From contig NZ_FLKH01000007.1 of the NCBI RefSeq assembly GCF_900086715.1, forward strand, positions 46,798-110,797: a DNA stretch of 64,000 nucleotides, in the 5' to 3' direction. The notes under the pieces were generated by a model. The model was not told the DNA's origin, searched no databases, and saw nothing but the letters and a program-made list of their open reading frames with translations. Of this stretch, positions 43,214 through 52,585 are shown one piece after another. The DNA comes from Gracilibacillus timonensis (GTDB lineage Bacteria; Bacillota; Bacilli; Bacillales; Amphibacillaceae). The translations under genes were made by a program, and so were the position numbers. Every line of letters begins with the position of its first letter. The first letter of the stretch is position 1.

Positions 43214-44425
43214 ATGAAAAAATTAATGTGTGTGTTTGCATTTCTTTTATTAGTTGCGTGTGGCACCAATAACTCCGATCAAGAAGAAGGGGAAAGCGGC
43301 CAAACAGTAAATGAGGAAATCCCAGAAAAGGTGAATCAATTGGGATTAGAAGGACTCGCTCAAGTAGATCCAAACGAGGCAGGGAATAGATTTCTGTCAC
43401 CAGTTAGTATTTGGCTGGCGATGAATATGGCTTATCATGGTACTTCAGGTGAGACCAAAACAGAAATAGAGCAGGCATTTGGTATAGAGAATGTTAATGG
43501 GGAGGAACTAAGCACTGCCAATCATACTCTGCTAACCAACATTGGTGAAACAGAGGAAGAGATTGAGCTATCACTTGCTAATAGTTTATGGCTGAACGAA
43601 GCCTTTACATTGCAGCCAGGTTATCAAGAACAAGTAGAGGAACAGTACCTTGCACAGTTGGAGCCAATAACCACTGCTGATGCAATCAATAACTGGGTCG
43701 CGGAACAGACGAACGATCGCATCGAACAAATGATAGATCAAGTAGATCCGAGTCTAGCCGTGCTGTTACTAAATGCCATCTATTTTCAAGGACCATGGAC
43801 ATATCCTTTTAATGAAGAATTAACCGAGGATAGCGACTTTCATTTATCGGATGGCGATACGAAGCAAACGTCGTTTATGCGGTTATCAGAGGACCTCGCT
43901 TATTTTGAAGACGAAGAGGTACAAGTTGTAGCACTTCCTTATGGCGAAGAGGAAACCATTCAGATGCAAATCTTTCTACCATCTGAAAAACTTGATTTTG
44001 AAGACTTTCAGACCCGTTTCGATGTAGAGAAATGGCAAGCATGGACAAAGGAAATGCAAACGGAAAACGGCTTCGTCTCCTTACCTTCTTTTGAATTTGA
44101 ATATGAAACAGAATTGAACCAAGTATTCCAGAAAATGGGGATCGAGCAAGCCTTTGATCCCGATCATGCGGACTTTTCTGAGATGCTGGAATTAACCGAA
44201 TCCAACAATGCCTATATCAGTGATACCCTTCATAAAACGTTTATTTCGGTCGATGAATCCGGCACCGAAGCAGCAGGTGCTACATCTGTAGCTATTGATG
44301 TTACTTCCGCTCCCATGGAGGAACCATTTCAGATGGAGATAAACCGGCCGTTTGTATTTACAATTACCGATACCGAGCGTGAGTTGATCTTGTTTGCCGG
44401 AAGTGTGGAAGATCCAACAGAATAA
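43214..44425 (+). CDS. Secreted lipoprotein serpin
   Basis: About 403 residues. Lipobox LVAC in MKKLMCVFAFLLLVAC; the mature protein is a full serpin: NRFLSPVSIWLAMNMAYHGTSGETK, LLLNAIYFQGPWTYPF, LPSFEFEYETELNQVFQKMG, then the reactive-centre hinge DESGTEAAGATSVAI and the C-terminal NRPFVFTITD. By alignment to alpha-1-antitrypsin the predicted P1-P1' bond is Thr-Ser in DVTSAP, so a target with elastase- or subtilisin-like preference is plausible. It would trap proteases irreversibly at the outer face of the membrane. Upstream in-frame codons to 43169 would spoil the lipoprotein signal. Confidence 0.92.
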   Translation: MKKLMCVFAFLLLVACGTNNSDQEEGESGQTVNEEIPEKVNQLGLEGLAQVDPNEAGNRFLSPVSIWLAMNMAYHGTSGETKTEIEQAFGIENVNGEELSTANHTLLTNIGETEEEIELSLANSLWLNEAFTLQPGYQEQVEEQYLAQLEPITTADAINNWVAEQTNDRIEQMIDQVDPSLAVLLLNAIYFQGPWTYPFNEELTEDSDFHLSDGDTKQTSFMRLSEDLAYFEDEEVQVVALPYGEEETIQMQIFLPSEKLDFEDFQTRFDVEKWQAWTKEMQTENGFVSLPSFEFEYETELNQVFQKMGIEQAFDPDHADFSEMLELTESNNAYISDTLHKTFISVDESGTEAAGATSVAIDVTSAPMEEPFQMEINRPFVFTITDTERELILFAGSVEDPTE

Positions 44426-44508
44426 CCTGGTGATTATAGCAAGAAGTGAACAACATTATACACGTACCATAGCCTCTCCGAAATAAGGAGCAACACATAA
44501 AAACTTTT

Positions 44509-44552
44509 AATCCCTCACACGCCTGTTACAGCAGATGAGGGGTTATTTTTTA
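44509..44552 (+). terminator. Terminator of the serpin gene
   Basis: AATCCCTCA (44509-44517) pairs with TGAGGGGTT (44536-44544), followed by ATTTTTTATT on the plus strand. The remaining bases to 44664 hold nothing recognisable. Confidence 0.8.
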
Positions 44553-44664
44553 TTGGACATCATTCAAACCATAAGCGTCCGAAAGAATACCATGAATGAC
44601 AACATAGCAAGAACGATCGGCAATACGTCTGATCCAAAAACACAAGATCACTTGGTGTACATAG

Positions 44665-44955
44665 CTACGGCATAGAACTGGTGATCAATGTAATTAATAC
44701 AGACAAAAGACCTAACAAGATACTCATCAAAGTGGAAGCTAATACCGTTGCGCGTATAACCGATGACCGCTTGTCGATAGCTTTGACTTTGCTATACATG
44801 ACAAAAATGATTATCCCTAAAAAAATCGATCCACCCCAGCCAATCAACCCTATTCTAGTGACTAATACTTCCCAATAGCTAATCCACAAGTATAGTATCA
44901 CGACATGAGCAATCACTAAAGGGATGGAGAGGATCGCTACTAATCTTTTTAACAT
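44665..44955 (-). CDS. Small three-helix membrane protein
   Basis: A 96-residue protein with hydrophobic helices at about 5-25, 35-54 and 67-93. No family recognised. Last gene of the DUF2975-XRE-lipoprotein operon, 24 bases after the lipoprotein stop, with a GAGG binding site. Confidence 0.65.
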   Translation of the reverse strand: MLKRLVAILSIPLVIAHVVILYLWISYWEVLVTRIGLIGWGGSIFLGIIIFVMYSKVKAIDKRSSVIRATVLASTLMSILLGLLSVLITLITSSMP

Positions 44956-44979
44956 TTACTTTTCCTCACTTCCCCACCA

Positions 44980-45417
44980 TTAGTACCTATCACTATTGTT
45001 TTCTAACATACCTCGTAATAACGCTGTATCTTCCACAGACAGATCAAAACCATTATGCTCATGACCTGTATACATCACTCTGCTTTTCTCCCCTTTGTTT
45101 CCAATGGTGAGATGTAATAAATGGGTACCACCGTTTTCATAATGGACAACGAGATCATAATCAGGTCTCCCTTGATAAACATCTACGTTTTGTTTTCTGC
45201 CCTTTGCATTTTCTAAAACTTGTTGAAAAGTTGTTGTTAATGTATCTTTGTTGATGGTCTTGACATGCTTCCCACTTATTCCACCATACCCATCTGATTT
45301 AGAGACAGAAACAGAGGAAACATCATCTAACAGCGTCATTTGTTCGGCTTGTGATTGACAAGCAAGTAACAGAAATGGACAACCAACTATGATTAATAGT
45401 AAGGAGATCGTTTTCAC
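44980..45417 (-). CDS. Small lipoprotein of the DUF2975 operon
   Basis: A 145-residue lipoprotein precursor; lipobox LLAC after MKTISLLLIIVGCPFL. The mature domain (SVSKSDGYGGISGKHVKTI, YDLVVHYENGGTHLLHLTIG, SRVMYTGHEHNGF) is a small beta-rich domain I cannot name. GTG start with AAGGAG seven bases upstream, two bases after the XRE stop, so translation is coupled. Confidence 0.72.
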   Translation of the reverse strand: MKTISLLLIIVGCPFLLLACQSQAEQMTLLDDVSSVSVSKSDGYGGISGKHVKTINKDTLTTTFQQVLENAKGRKQNVDVYQGRPDYDLVVHYENGGTHLLHLTIGNKGEKSRVMYTGHEHNGFDLSVEDTALLRGMLENNSDRY

Positions 45418-45419
45418 CG

Positions 45420-45641
45420 TTATACTCCTTCCTCGTTATCTGCTTTATACTCCAGAATATCGCCAGGCTGGCAATCTAGAGCCTTGCAAATTTCTTCTAA
45501 TGTGGAAAAACGAACAGCCTTCGCTTTGCCATTTTTTAGAATCGATAAGTTGGCCATGGTAATCCCAACCTTATCGGTTAACTCCGTCATGCTCATTTTT
45601 CGTTTGGCTAACATTACATCTATATTTACAATAATCGCCAT
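45420..45641 (-). CDS. Small XRE/Cro-CI regulator (YozG type)
   Basis: A 73-residue HTH protein, IIVNIDVMLAKRKMSMTELTD then VGITMANLSILKNGKAKAVRFSTLEEICKALDCQPGDILEY, the YozG-type minimal repressor typically encoded next to a DUF2975 membrane protein. It follows that gene by 9 bases and likely regulates the operon in response to the membrane partner; the signal is unknown. Confidence 0.9.
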   Translation of the reverse strand: MAIIVNIDVMLAKRKMSMTELTDKVGITMANLSILKNGKAKAVRFSTLEEICKALDCQPGDILEYKADNEEGV

Positions 45642-45650
45642 GTGCTCACC

Positions 45651-46127
45651 TCAGATAGTTAGGTCGTTTTCTCTTTTGATTTGTAATGCATTACTTAATA
45701 AACTTTGCAGAACAGCTGTAAATACAGCAATAACAACGGAAATAAAAAGAATCAACAATCCGACTAAGCCAATCCCTGGATGCAAGGCATTTACGATAAA
45801 AAGAATCAGCATCCCTAACGCATACATCAAACTAATGATGATGGCAGCATATTTAATCAAGCCAATTCTATGTACTGCCACCTTAGAAAAGGATTCGTTT
45901 TTATCGACGTACCCTAATAGCTTTAACGCTTGATACAAGGCGAAGAAAAAAGGAATGACAGTTACATAGAGACCAATCAAGACAGGATATTCTAAATAAG
46001 CATATTCTGGATACACCGCAGCTGATTGAGCAGCTAAATGTGGCAAGGCAAAGATACAAAGACTAACAATCATCACACCAATCAAATACACAGTAAATTT
46101 TAAAAAAATAATCTGTCCTTTTCCCAT
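45651..46127 (-). CDS. DUF2975 membrane protein
   Basis: A 158-residue protein with four hydrophobic helices (about 7-28, 45-68, 88-112, 118-142), the central VDKNESFSKVAVHRIGLIKYAAI segment and the end NALQIKRENDLTI being typical of DUF2975 proteins. First gene of the operon; pairs with the small XRE regulator. Function unknown. Confidence 0.85.
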   Translation of the reverse strand: MGKGQIIFLKFTVYLIGVMIVSLCIFALPHLAAQSAAVYPEYAYLEYPVLIGLYVTVIPFFFALYQALKLLGYVDKNESFSKVAVHRIGLIKYAAIIISLMYALGMLILFIVNALHPGIGLVGLLILFISVVIAVFTAVLQSLLSNALQIKRENDLTI

Positions 46128-46247
46128 AAAGCACCTCTTCTTAGTTATTACCTATATCATACCATTTATTTTATCGTTTTTCAATAAAATTTTATCGAAT
46201 AATAAAGGACCTCTTTTTTTATGATTCGATCGTTGTTGGGAAGCACG

Positions 46248-46287
46248 TAAAAAGCCCTGACAGTAAGATTCTTTATTACTGCCAAGG
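46248..46287 (-). terminator. Terminator of leuA
   Basis: A 12-bp stem with two mismatches (CCCTGACAGTAA 46255-46266 and TTACTGCCAAGG 46276-46287) followed on the minus strand by CTTTTTAC. Confidence 0.75.
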
Positions 46288-46328
46288 CGTTTGGATAAAC
46301 GCTATTCGGTTGTTACTATATCAGCGAT

Positions 46329-47987
46329 TTAAAAAGTTTCCAGTCTATTCACTGCCACCACTAAGGCATGGACAGAGGCCATCAAGACATCTTCATCGAT
46401 GCCCGCTCCCCAATACATGGTTCCTTGGCTGGAGATGCCAATTTGAGCACAGGAATCGGCAATAGAATCCGTTCCTAACGATTGCTGTTCATACACTTCC
46501 AAGGCAAAGTCAATATCAAAATGCGTTTTTAAGGCATTGCTTATCGCGTCTAAACTGCCATTCCCTTCTCCTTGTATGACGATTTCCTGATTATCTACCG
46601 ACAATGTTAAGGTTACCTCTTGGTGTTCTCCTTTATGGAAGCGATAATCCAACAGTTGAAAATGCGGCTGGTAGTTAATATATTGTTCTTGGAACACCTG
46701 ATAAATTTCTTCGGACGTCAACTCACGATTAGTCTGATCCGAAACATTTTTGGTAAAGTAACTCATCGCCTCATTCATTTTATATGGCAACTTAATGCCG
46801 TAGTTGGTTTCCAGAATATAACCGATCCCGCCTTTGCCTGACTGGCTGTTAATGCGAATAACATCGGTTTGATAATTTCTGCCTAAATCGGCTGGATCCA
46901 CTGGAATATAAGGCACATCCCATTTTTCGATATGATGTTCTTTTCTGTATTTCATCCCCTTGGAAATGGCGTCTTGATGAGATCCGGAGAAGGCTGTAAA
47001 GACCAAATCACCAGAGTAAGGCTGTCTCTCATAGACATTTATTCTCGTTAGCTCTTCGTACTGGCTGCGAATTTGATCCAAATTGGTAAAGTCAAGTAAT
47101 GGATCATACCCTTGAGAGTACATATTCATTGCCAAAGTAACCAAATCCACATTTCCAGTACGCTCACCAATGCCAAACAAGGTACCCTCGACTCGGTCAG
47201 CACCTGCCATTACTCCGAACTCGGCATCACTCACGCCGCAACCTCTGTCATTATGTGGGTGTATCGACAACGTTACCGCGTCACGATAGGCTAAGTTTTT
47301 GTGAATATATTCAATTTGACAGGCAAACACATGCGGCATGGCGATTTCCACTGTAGTAGGAATATTAATAATCGCCTTATGATCCGGTGTTGGCTGCCAG
47401 ATATCCAATACTTCATTACAAATATCCAAGGCATATTCCACCTCGGTGCCCGGAAAGCTTTCTGGACTGTATTGGAAATAAAAGTTACCTTCTGTCTGTT
47501 CCGCTAATTCTTTCACTAAAACAGCACCATCTAAGGCAATCTGTTTAATTTCTTCTTTATTCTTTTTGAATACCTGACGCCGCTGTGCCACGGATGTTGA
47601 GTTATACAAGTGAACAATCGCTCTTGGCGCTCCCTCAATTGCCTCGAAAGTTCTGCGGATAATATGCTCACGCGCTTGTGTAATTACCATAATTGTTACA
47701 TCATCTGGAATCATATTTTCTTCAATTAATGTCCTTACCAGCTTAAAATCCGTCTCCGAAGCTGCAGGAAAGGCGACTTCAATCTCCTTAAAGCCAATTT
47801 CTACTAACAGCTGAAACATCTTCAATTTTTCATCTAAATTCATCGGAATCGGCAAAGCTTGGTTTCCATCCCGCAAATCAACACTACACCATATTGGCGC
47901 TTCTTCTACGGTCTCTTTTTGCACCCAATCATATGTCAATGTCGGCGGTAAATAATATTGCTTTTCGTATTTTTGATGGTTAAACAT
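46329..47987 (-). CDS. leuA: 2-isopropylmalate synthase (long LeuA type)
   Basis: A 552-residue enzyme that condenses 2-oxoisovalerate with acetyl-CoA, the first committed step of leucine synthesis. Catalytic barrel: [14 protein letters not shown] (metal-binding Asp, Arg), [24 protein letters not shown]-terminal regulatory domain from about 430. Sequence is of the mycobacterial/yeast-like LeuA2 class rather than the B. subtilis LeuA of about 518 residues, and the gene stands alone without leuBCD. A leucine T-box lies upstream, so transcription should rise when uncharged tRNA-Leu accumulates. GAGGAGG before the ATG. Confidence 0.95.
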   Translation of the reverse strand: MFNHQKYEKQYYLPPTLTYDWVQKETVEEAPIWCSVDLRDGNQALPIPMNLDEKLKMFQLLVEIGFKEIEVAFPAASETDFKLVRTLIEENMIPDDVTIMVITQAREHIIRRTFEAIEGAPRAIVHLYNSTSVAQRRQVFKKNKEEIKQIALDGAVLVKELAEQTEGNFYFQYSPESFPGTEVEYALDICNEVLDIWQPTPDHKAIINIPTTVEIAMPHVFACQIEYIHKNLAYRDAVTLSIHPHNDRGCGVSDAEFGVMAGADRVEGTLFGIGERTGNVDLVTLAMNMYSQGYDPLLDFTNLDQIRSQYEELTRINVYERQPYSGDLVFTAFSGSHQDAISKGMKYRKEHHIEKWDVPYIPVDPADLGRNYQTDVIRINSQSGKGGIGYILETNYGIKLPYKMNEAMSYFTKNVSDQTNRELTSEEIYQVFQEQYINYQPHFQLLDYRFHKGEHQEVTLTLSVDNQEIVIQGEGNGSLDAISNALKTHFDIDFALEVYEQQSLGTDSIADSCAQIGISSQGTMYWGAGIDEDVLMASVHALVVAVNRLETF

Positions 47988-48014
47988 GGTCTATTCCTCC
48001 TCAAATTAGGATAA

Positions 48015-48236
48015 GAACGAAAAGCGCAAAGCGCCCTCTTAAAAACGTAGAGATTGGAGCGACGCAACTGAGATAAAGGAAACACGGCGACGCAAGGAGT
48101 CGATGTTGACTTTCACCCGCAGGGCATAAGTGCGACTTTAGCTCTGTCTGCGCCTGTTGGCTTGCCAGTCGCTAAGTCTTCTTTATCGTAGGGCGTGTCG
48201 CGAAATCTCTAAAGTTTGGCGCTTGGAGCTGGACAC
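48015..48236 (-). repeat. Bacillaceae hairpin repeat inside the leuA leader
   Basis: Read on the minus strand it starts GTCCAGCTCCAAGCGCC and ends GGGCGCTTTGCGCTTTTCG, with inner pairing around AGAGATTTCGCGAC and GCGTCGCTCCAATCTCT and a central GCGACTGGCAAGC/ACTTATGCCC. This is a divergent copy of the long AGCGCC-ended repeat common in Bacillaceae. It sits between the T-box terminator and the leuA ribosome binding site, so it is transcribed with leuA. Confidence 0.65.
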
Positions 48237-48291
48237 GGCTGTTCCTGAATAAGAATTTATTCATGCAAAATGATATACTTTCCTATCTTAT

Positions 48292-48572
48292 AAAAAAGCC
48301 TCTCATCTCCAATCATTACATTGGAGACGAAAGACTTCTGCTTACGCGGTACCACCCCGAATTCATGATAAAAGTATTATCATGCACTTAACAGATACAG
48401 AGGCGCGCCCTATACCCTTCCCGTGTAACGGCGGGAGGCCGTTCTCAGTTATTCTCAGAAGATCTGATTTCACTTGGTCTGCTCCAAGGTGAGTTCCTTA
48501 CTTTCCTGCTGTTGCTTTTCATCAGCCAGCAACTTTCTGCAAACAGGTTGGCAAGTACTACTCCTTATCCCT
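48292..48572 (-). promoter_or_regulatory. Leucine T-box riboswitch of leuA
   Basis: The minus strand shows a complete T-box leader: Stem I starting near 48570 (GGGATAAGGAGTAGTAC), specifier loop GGAACTCACC with the CUC leucine codon at 48491-48493, then the conserved T-box GGGTGGTACCGCG (around 48345-48358), and a terminator stem (GTCTCCA...TGGAGAT) followed by TTTTTT at 48292-48297. Uncharged tRNA-Leu pairs with the specifier and the T-box bulge to form the antiterminator and allow leuA expression. Confidence 0.95.
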
Positions 48573-48708
48573 GCATTTAAATTTGATATTGTTATTAGCT
48601 TAGCAGATTTTTAAACAATTGCATAGGGATAAGGGCTTTTTTGTATAATAAAAATCTTCCACAGCATCTTCTGAACCCATACAGGTGTTGTTATAAACAC
48701 CTTCATTC

Positions 48709-49488
48709 TTAATGCTGGTCCGCCATCAACCACCACGCCAAGGTACTACCCACACCAATGATACTCGTGATAAAAATAAGCATTAGCCCCAACCAATCGA
48801 GAGCCATACTACTTGCAACGATACCACTGTACAGTGCGGGAATTGCCCATGGAAAATAGGCACCAAACCCGGCTGCTGCGATAATTTGTGCAAAGACAAG
48901 AACGATGATTACAAAGCCAAGCGGAGCTAAATACCCCCGACTGTAACAAGCTATAAAAGCAACTGGTGTACTTAACAGGATGACCAATACCGTCACCAAC
49001 AGCAATACTCCCAGCCCCTGCAGAAAAACATCGAGTGACCCTTGTGGCAAGCCGACAAACCAGCCAAGTAATAAGCCTAGCGTAATAATATAAAGGCTGA
49101 TTAGCAAACATGTGAGACCAGCAGCGATAAATTTGGCAGCCACCATCACTGCTCGGGGATAGGGAAGTGCCAGCAGATCCTTTATCGTTCCATCTGCGTA
49201 CTCCCGACCAAACAACCAACTAGATACAAAGCCAAAAATTAATATGCCTCCTACGGCAATCATTTGGGCAAGCAGATTTAAATAGGCTGGCCAGCTGGCT
49301 TCACCAACAATTTGAGCTTGAGCGCCAAGTAAACCCGACCTTTCAGCAAATGCTGGATACCGTAGCACAAACATAAAAAATCCTGCTATCAAAGGAGCGA
49401 GCGTAAATGCCCCCGTTGTTATCCAAACGACCTTTGATTTTCGAACTTTGAGCAATTCCACACGTAAGGCAGGCAGCAAATATTTCAT
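48709..49488 (-). CDS. ABC-2 type exporter permease
   Basis: A 259-residue membrane protein with six helices in the ABC-2 pattern (KSKVVWITTGAFTLAPLIAGFFMF, then SSWLFGREYADGTIKDLLALPYPRA, the conserved GREYxxGTxKxLLxxP loop). It forms the exporter with the ATPase gene whose stop it overlaps by 4 bases. Sequence of bacitracin- or lantibiotic-resistance type exporters, but substrate unknown. Last gene of the TetR-ABC operon. Confidence 0.85.
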   Translation of the reverse strand: MKYLLPALRVELLKVRKSKVVWITTGAFTLAPLIAGFFMFVLRYPAFAERSGLLGAQAQIVGEASWPAYLNLLAQMIAVGGILIFGFVSSWLFGREYADGTIKDLLALPYPRAVMVAAKFIAAGLTCLLISLYIITLGLLLGWFVGLPQGSLDVFLQGLGVLLLVTVLVILLSTPVAFIACYSRGYLAPLGFVIIVLVFAQIIAAAGFGAYFPWAIPALYSGIVASSMALDWLGLMLIFITSIIGVGSTLAWWLMADQH

Positions 49489-50399
49489 CTTATTGCCTCC
49501 TTTTCTTGTCTCAGTATCCTTAGAAAATAAGCCTCCAGATCTTCCGCTTCTACACTTAATCTAGTAGGAGGAATCCCTTTATCAACAAGCAAACGGGCGA
49601 TTTGGTCTGGAGATTGTATCGCTTGCTGATCATGGACTTCTATCAGCCCTTTTTCATTTATTTGAGCAGCGACCAGATTAGTAACCGCTCTGTCATTATC
49701 ACGAGTATCAATTACCAAGCGTTGCTGCAACAGGCGATGTAAGCTGGAAGAATCGATTTCCTGTACCAATTTCCCTTTATCTAACACGCCAATCTTGGTA
49801 GCTATCTTGGCTACCTCACTCAGGAGATGACTAGAGATCAAGATTGTCACGCCATGGTGATATGCCAATTCTTGTAGTAATTCACGAACCTCCACGATAC
49901 CAGCAGGATCCAAACCATTAACCGGCTCATCTAAAATTAATACATCTGGTACAGGCAATAGGGCCTTGGCAATCCCCAGGCGCTGCGCATTTCCAAGTGA
50001 GAGGTGCTTTGCCTTCGCATCGGCATACTGCATGATATTTAACTGTTGCATCACCTTTTCAACCGCTCCCGAATCGGAAATAAGCCGCAAACGCCGATAA
50101 ATATGAAGATTTTCTTCAACCGTCAATTCCGGGTAAAAATGAGGCGTCTCCACTAGATACCCTACACTACGCCAAATAGGATAATGACGCAGACTGACTT
50201 TTTTTTGATGAATATAGCAAGCACCTTCTGTAGGACGAATCATTCCTAACAACATACGAATGGTAGTCGTTTTCCCCGCTCCATTTAAACCAATAAAGCC
50301 ATAGATTTCCCCTTTTTTGATATGTAAGGAAACCTGGTCAACCGCCTTAACATTTCGATAAACCTTAGAAATACGGTGCAATTGGATTACTGATTCCAT
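49485..50399 (-). CDS. ABC exporter ATPase (BcrA type)
   Basis: A 304-residue ATPase: Walker A GLNGAGKTT, LSLGNAQRLGIA in place of the canonical LSGGQ (as in bacitracin/lantibiotic exporters), Walker B VLILDEPVNGLDP, His switch SSHLLSEV. The C-terminal 80 residues are the regulatory extension of that family. Positioned between the TetR gene (5-base gap) and the permease. Confidence 0.92.
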   Translation of the reverse strand: MESVIQLHRISKVYRNVKAVDQVSLHIKKGEIYGFIGLNGAGKTTTIRMLLGMIRPTEGACYIHQKKVSLRHYPIWRSVGYLVETPHFYPELTVEENLHIYRRLRLISDSGAVEKVMQQLNIMQYADAKAKHLSLGNAQRLGIAKALLPVPDVLILDEPVNGLDPAGIVEVRELLQELAYHHGVTILISSHLLSEVAKIATKIGVLDKGKLVQEIDSSSLHRLLQQRLVIDTRDNDRAVTNLVAAQINEKGLIEVHDQQAIQSPDQIARLLVDKGIPPTRLSVEAEDLEAYFLRILRQEKEAIR

Positions 50400-50404
50400 A
50401 CCAA

Positions 50405-51013
50405 TTAATGCTCCTCTCGGATTAGTCCTTCCACCATGACATCAATAAATGCAGCCATCGTTTCTTGATAAACATCTGTCCCAATCTCTTGTTGATGAAG
50501 CGCTAATACAAATAAAGAACGAAGCATGCCAGCTATTACCGCGGGCTCTTTATCTATCTTCCATCCCTTTTCTTCTAATGCCTTCATCAAGGGAACGATG
50601 GCAGTTGCGTCTGCTTGAAAATGTTGATCAAGCTTTTCAGGAGAAAGCTTCTTGGCCAGCCTCGCCACCGTTTGATCGAAGTACAATTCACGAATAAACG
50701 GATTGGTTTCCATCGTTTGAACCATTTGCTGCAAGATGGTCTTGATGGCTCGCTTTGGTTGACTCGCCGCAAAAATATCCACACCCATCCATTGTTCCCG
50801 CATCTCTTGTTCTTCTGACTCGAGAATGTGAAAGTACAGCTCTTCTTTCGAATCAAAAAAATGATAAAAGGTCCCCTGCGCAATGCCAGTACGCTTAGCA
50901 ATTTCCCGTATACTCGTTTTTTGAAATCCGAATTGACGAAAAAGTTCTTTACCATGTGCTACAAGGGCATGTTGAATATCCTGTCTCTCCTGTTCATCAA
51001 AACCTCTGGACAT
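50405..51013 (-). CDS. TetR/AcrR-family regulator
   Basis: A 202-residue regulator with the TetR HTH (FRQFGFQKTSIREIAKRTGIAQGTFYHFFDSKEELYFHIL, residues about 15-65) and an all-helical ligand domain. First gene of the ABC exporter operon, so it very likely represses that operon and itself. Confidence 0.92.
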   Translation of the reverse strand: MSRGFDEQERQDIQHALVAHGKELFRQFGFQKTSIREIAKRTGIAQGTFYHFFDSKEELYFHILESEEQEMREQWMGVDIFAASQPKRAIKTILQQMVQTMETNPFIRELYFDQTVARLAKKLSPEKLDQHFQADATAIVPLMKALEEKGWKIDKEPAVIAGMLRSLFVLALHQQEIGTDVYQETMAAFIDVMVEGLIREEH

Positions 51014-51171
51014 ACGTATTCTCCTCTTTTTTATGATCTTATGAACAAAATGTTTTTATATTCATATTCATTATATCGGATGCTGATAAAATTTCAACTG
51101 CCTACAGGAGTAAAAACAGCGTGATTGGGGTATTCCTAATTATAATCAAACGATGAGGAGGAAAAAGAATT

Positions 51172-52044
51172 ATGGCAATGGAAAAACAGAAGGGAAAAAT
51201 CACCCCGCCTGCACAAACACAAAATAAACAGCCTGGCATCGAGTCGGAAATGAAGCCGGAACCAATCTTCATCGATGATGCTTACCAAGGAAGTAATAAA
51301 TTACTAGACAAGGTAGCCGTCATAACTGGTGGTGACAGCGGGATTGGTCGATCCGTCAGCGTCCATTATGCAAAAGAAGGCGCAGATATTGCGATTATCT
51401 ACTTAGAAGAGCATAGCGATGCCGAAAAAACTCAGCGATTGGTAGAACAAGCGGGACGCAAGTGTATGTTAATCAATGGGGATATTGGTGATCCATCCTT
51501 TTGTGAAGCGGCAATCAAACAGGTTTTAGATCACTACGGGAAAGTCGATATCCTCGTGAACAATGCCGCCGAACAGCACCCTCAGAAGAAATTTACGGAT
51601 ATCACGAAAGAACAACTGGAAAAGACGTTTCAGACCAATGTATTTAGCATGTTCTATTTAACAAAAGAGGTGCTCCCCCATTTATCGGAAGGAGGCACCA
51701 TTATTAACACCACTTCCGTGACTGCCTATGAAGGAAATCCAACCTTAATTGATTATTCATCCACCAAAGGGGCGATTGTCTCGTTTACACGAGCATTGTC
51801 TAATGAACTTTCGGGCAAAGGAATCCGCATAAACGCAGTGGCTCCAGGGCCGATTTGGACACCGCTTATTCCCGCTACCTTTAACAAAAAACAAGTCGAT
51901 GATTTTGGTGGGGATACGCCAATGAAACGGCCTGGACAGCCTAGCGAACTGGGTCCAGCCTATGTTTACTTGGCCAGTCAAGACAGCAGCTATATGTCCG
52001 GCCAGACGTTACACATTAATGGTGGAAAAGTGGTGAATGGCTAA
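51172..52044 (+). CDS. Short-chain dehydrogenase (YhdF/YhxC type)
   Basis: A 290-residue NAD(P)-dependent oxidoreductase: AVITGGDSGIGRSVSVHYA (cofactor loop), NNAAEQHP, catalytic Tyr/Lys in YSSTKGAIV, and the NAVAPGPIWTPLIP loop. The 45-residue hydrophilic N-terminal extension (QTQNKQPGIESEMKPEP) is typical of the stress-associated branch of bacilli. Substrate unknown. GAGGAGG precedes the ATG. Confidence 0.92.
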   Translation: MAMEKQKGKITPPAQTQNKQPGIESEMKPEPIFIDDAYQGSNKLLDKVAVITGGDSGIGRSVSVHYAKEGADIAIIYLEEHSDAEKTQRLVEQAGRKCMLINGDIGDPSFCEAAIKQVLDHYGKVDILVNNAAEQHPQKKFTDITKEQLEKTFQTNVFSMFYLTKEVLPHLSEGGTIINTTSVTAYEGNPTLIDYSSTKGAIVSFTRALSNELSGKGIRINAVAPGPIWTPLIPATFNKKQVDDFGGDTPMKRPGQPSELGPAYVYLASQDSSYMSGQTLHINGGKVVNG

Positions 52045-52198
52045 ATCTATTGGAACGGTGTGCTCTTTTGATCGATGGGCATATCGTTTTTTTCATCATG
52101 GTCATCATTATTTAATCTCCATTCCTTGCTTGATTACCTTTTTCCTCTCTTTATTGGAGACGGGCTGATAGGTTACGTAATCCCAATTCGCTCTTTTG

Positions 52199-52585
52199 AA
52201 CTACCCCCACTTCATTTTCTAATGAAAATTTGAAGTGGGAGATTCCTGCGAACACCGGTGCATCCACCAGTTTTTAAGCAGGCTAACCCCGTCATCCCAA
52301 CGGTTCGTGCTTTATATCTTGTACGCCCGACTCGCCACACGTCCTACTTTAGCTTGATTTTCGCAACTTCGGGTCGTGTGGGGCAACTGAACGTTGAAGA
52401 TTTTACGTTGCAGACGATTTTCCTGCAACAACCTCCTATCTTCAGTTTTCAAAGAGCAACTTACAATCATATCATAGAACAAATGTTCGCTTTTTTCAAC
52501 TATTTAGGATACTACCGACATTCATCTCCCACCTACTCATTGGGCTATGCCCTTCACATTCCTTGAGGTGGGAGTCTTCTGTCGG
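52199..52585. mobile_element. IS200/IS605-like remnant without transposase
   Basis: The left end has a hairpin CCCACTTC/GAAGTGGG (about 52206-52240) followed by AGATTCCTGCG; the right end has CTCCCACCT/AGGTGGGAG (about 52527-52573) followed by TCTTCTGTCGG. The shared GTGGGAGT-CTTCTG pattern is typical of IS605-family ends next to tnpB. The 280 bases between encode no TnpA or TnpB and contain only short spurious frames. Best read as a decayed or non-autonomous IS605-type element, possibly retaining the guide-RNA-like end region. Confidence 0.55.

Noticed and set aside
43065..43400. Minus-strand 111-codon frame
   Set aside because: Antisense to the serpin signal peptide region and promoter, no binding site.
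52258..52566. Plus-strand 102-codon frame
   Set aside because: Lies wholly within the non-coding IS605-like remnant, crosses both sides of its hairpin, and has no family resemblance.
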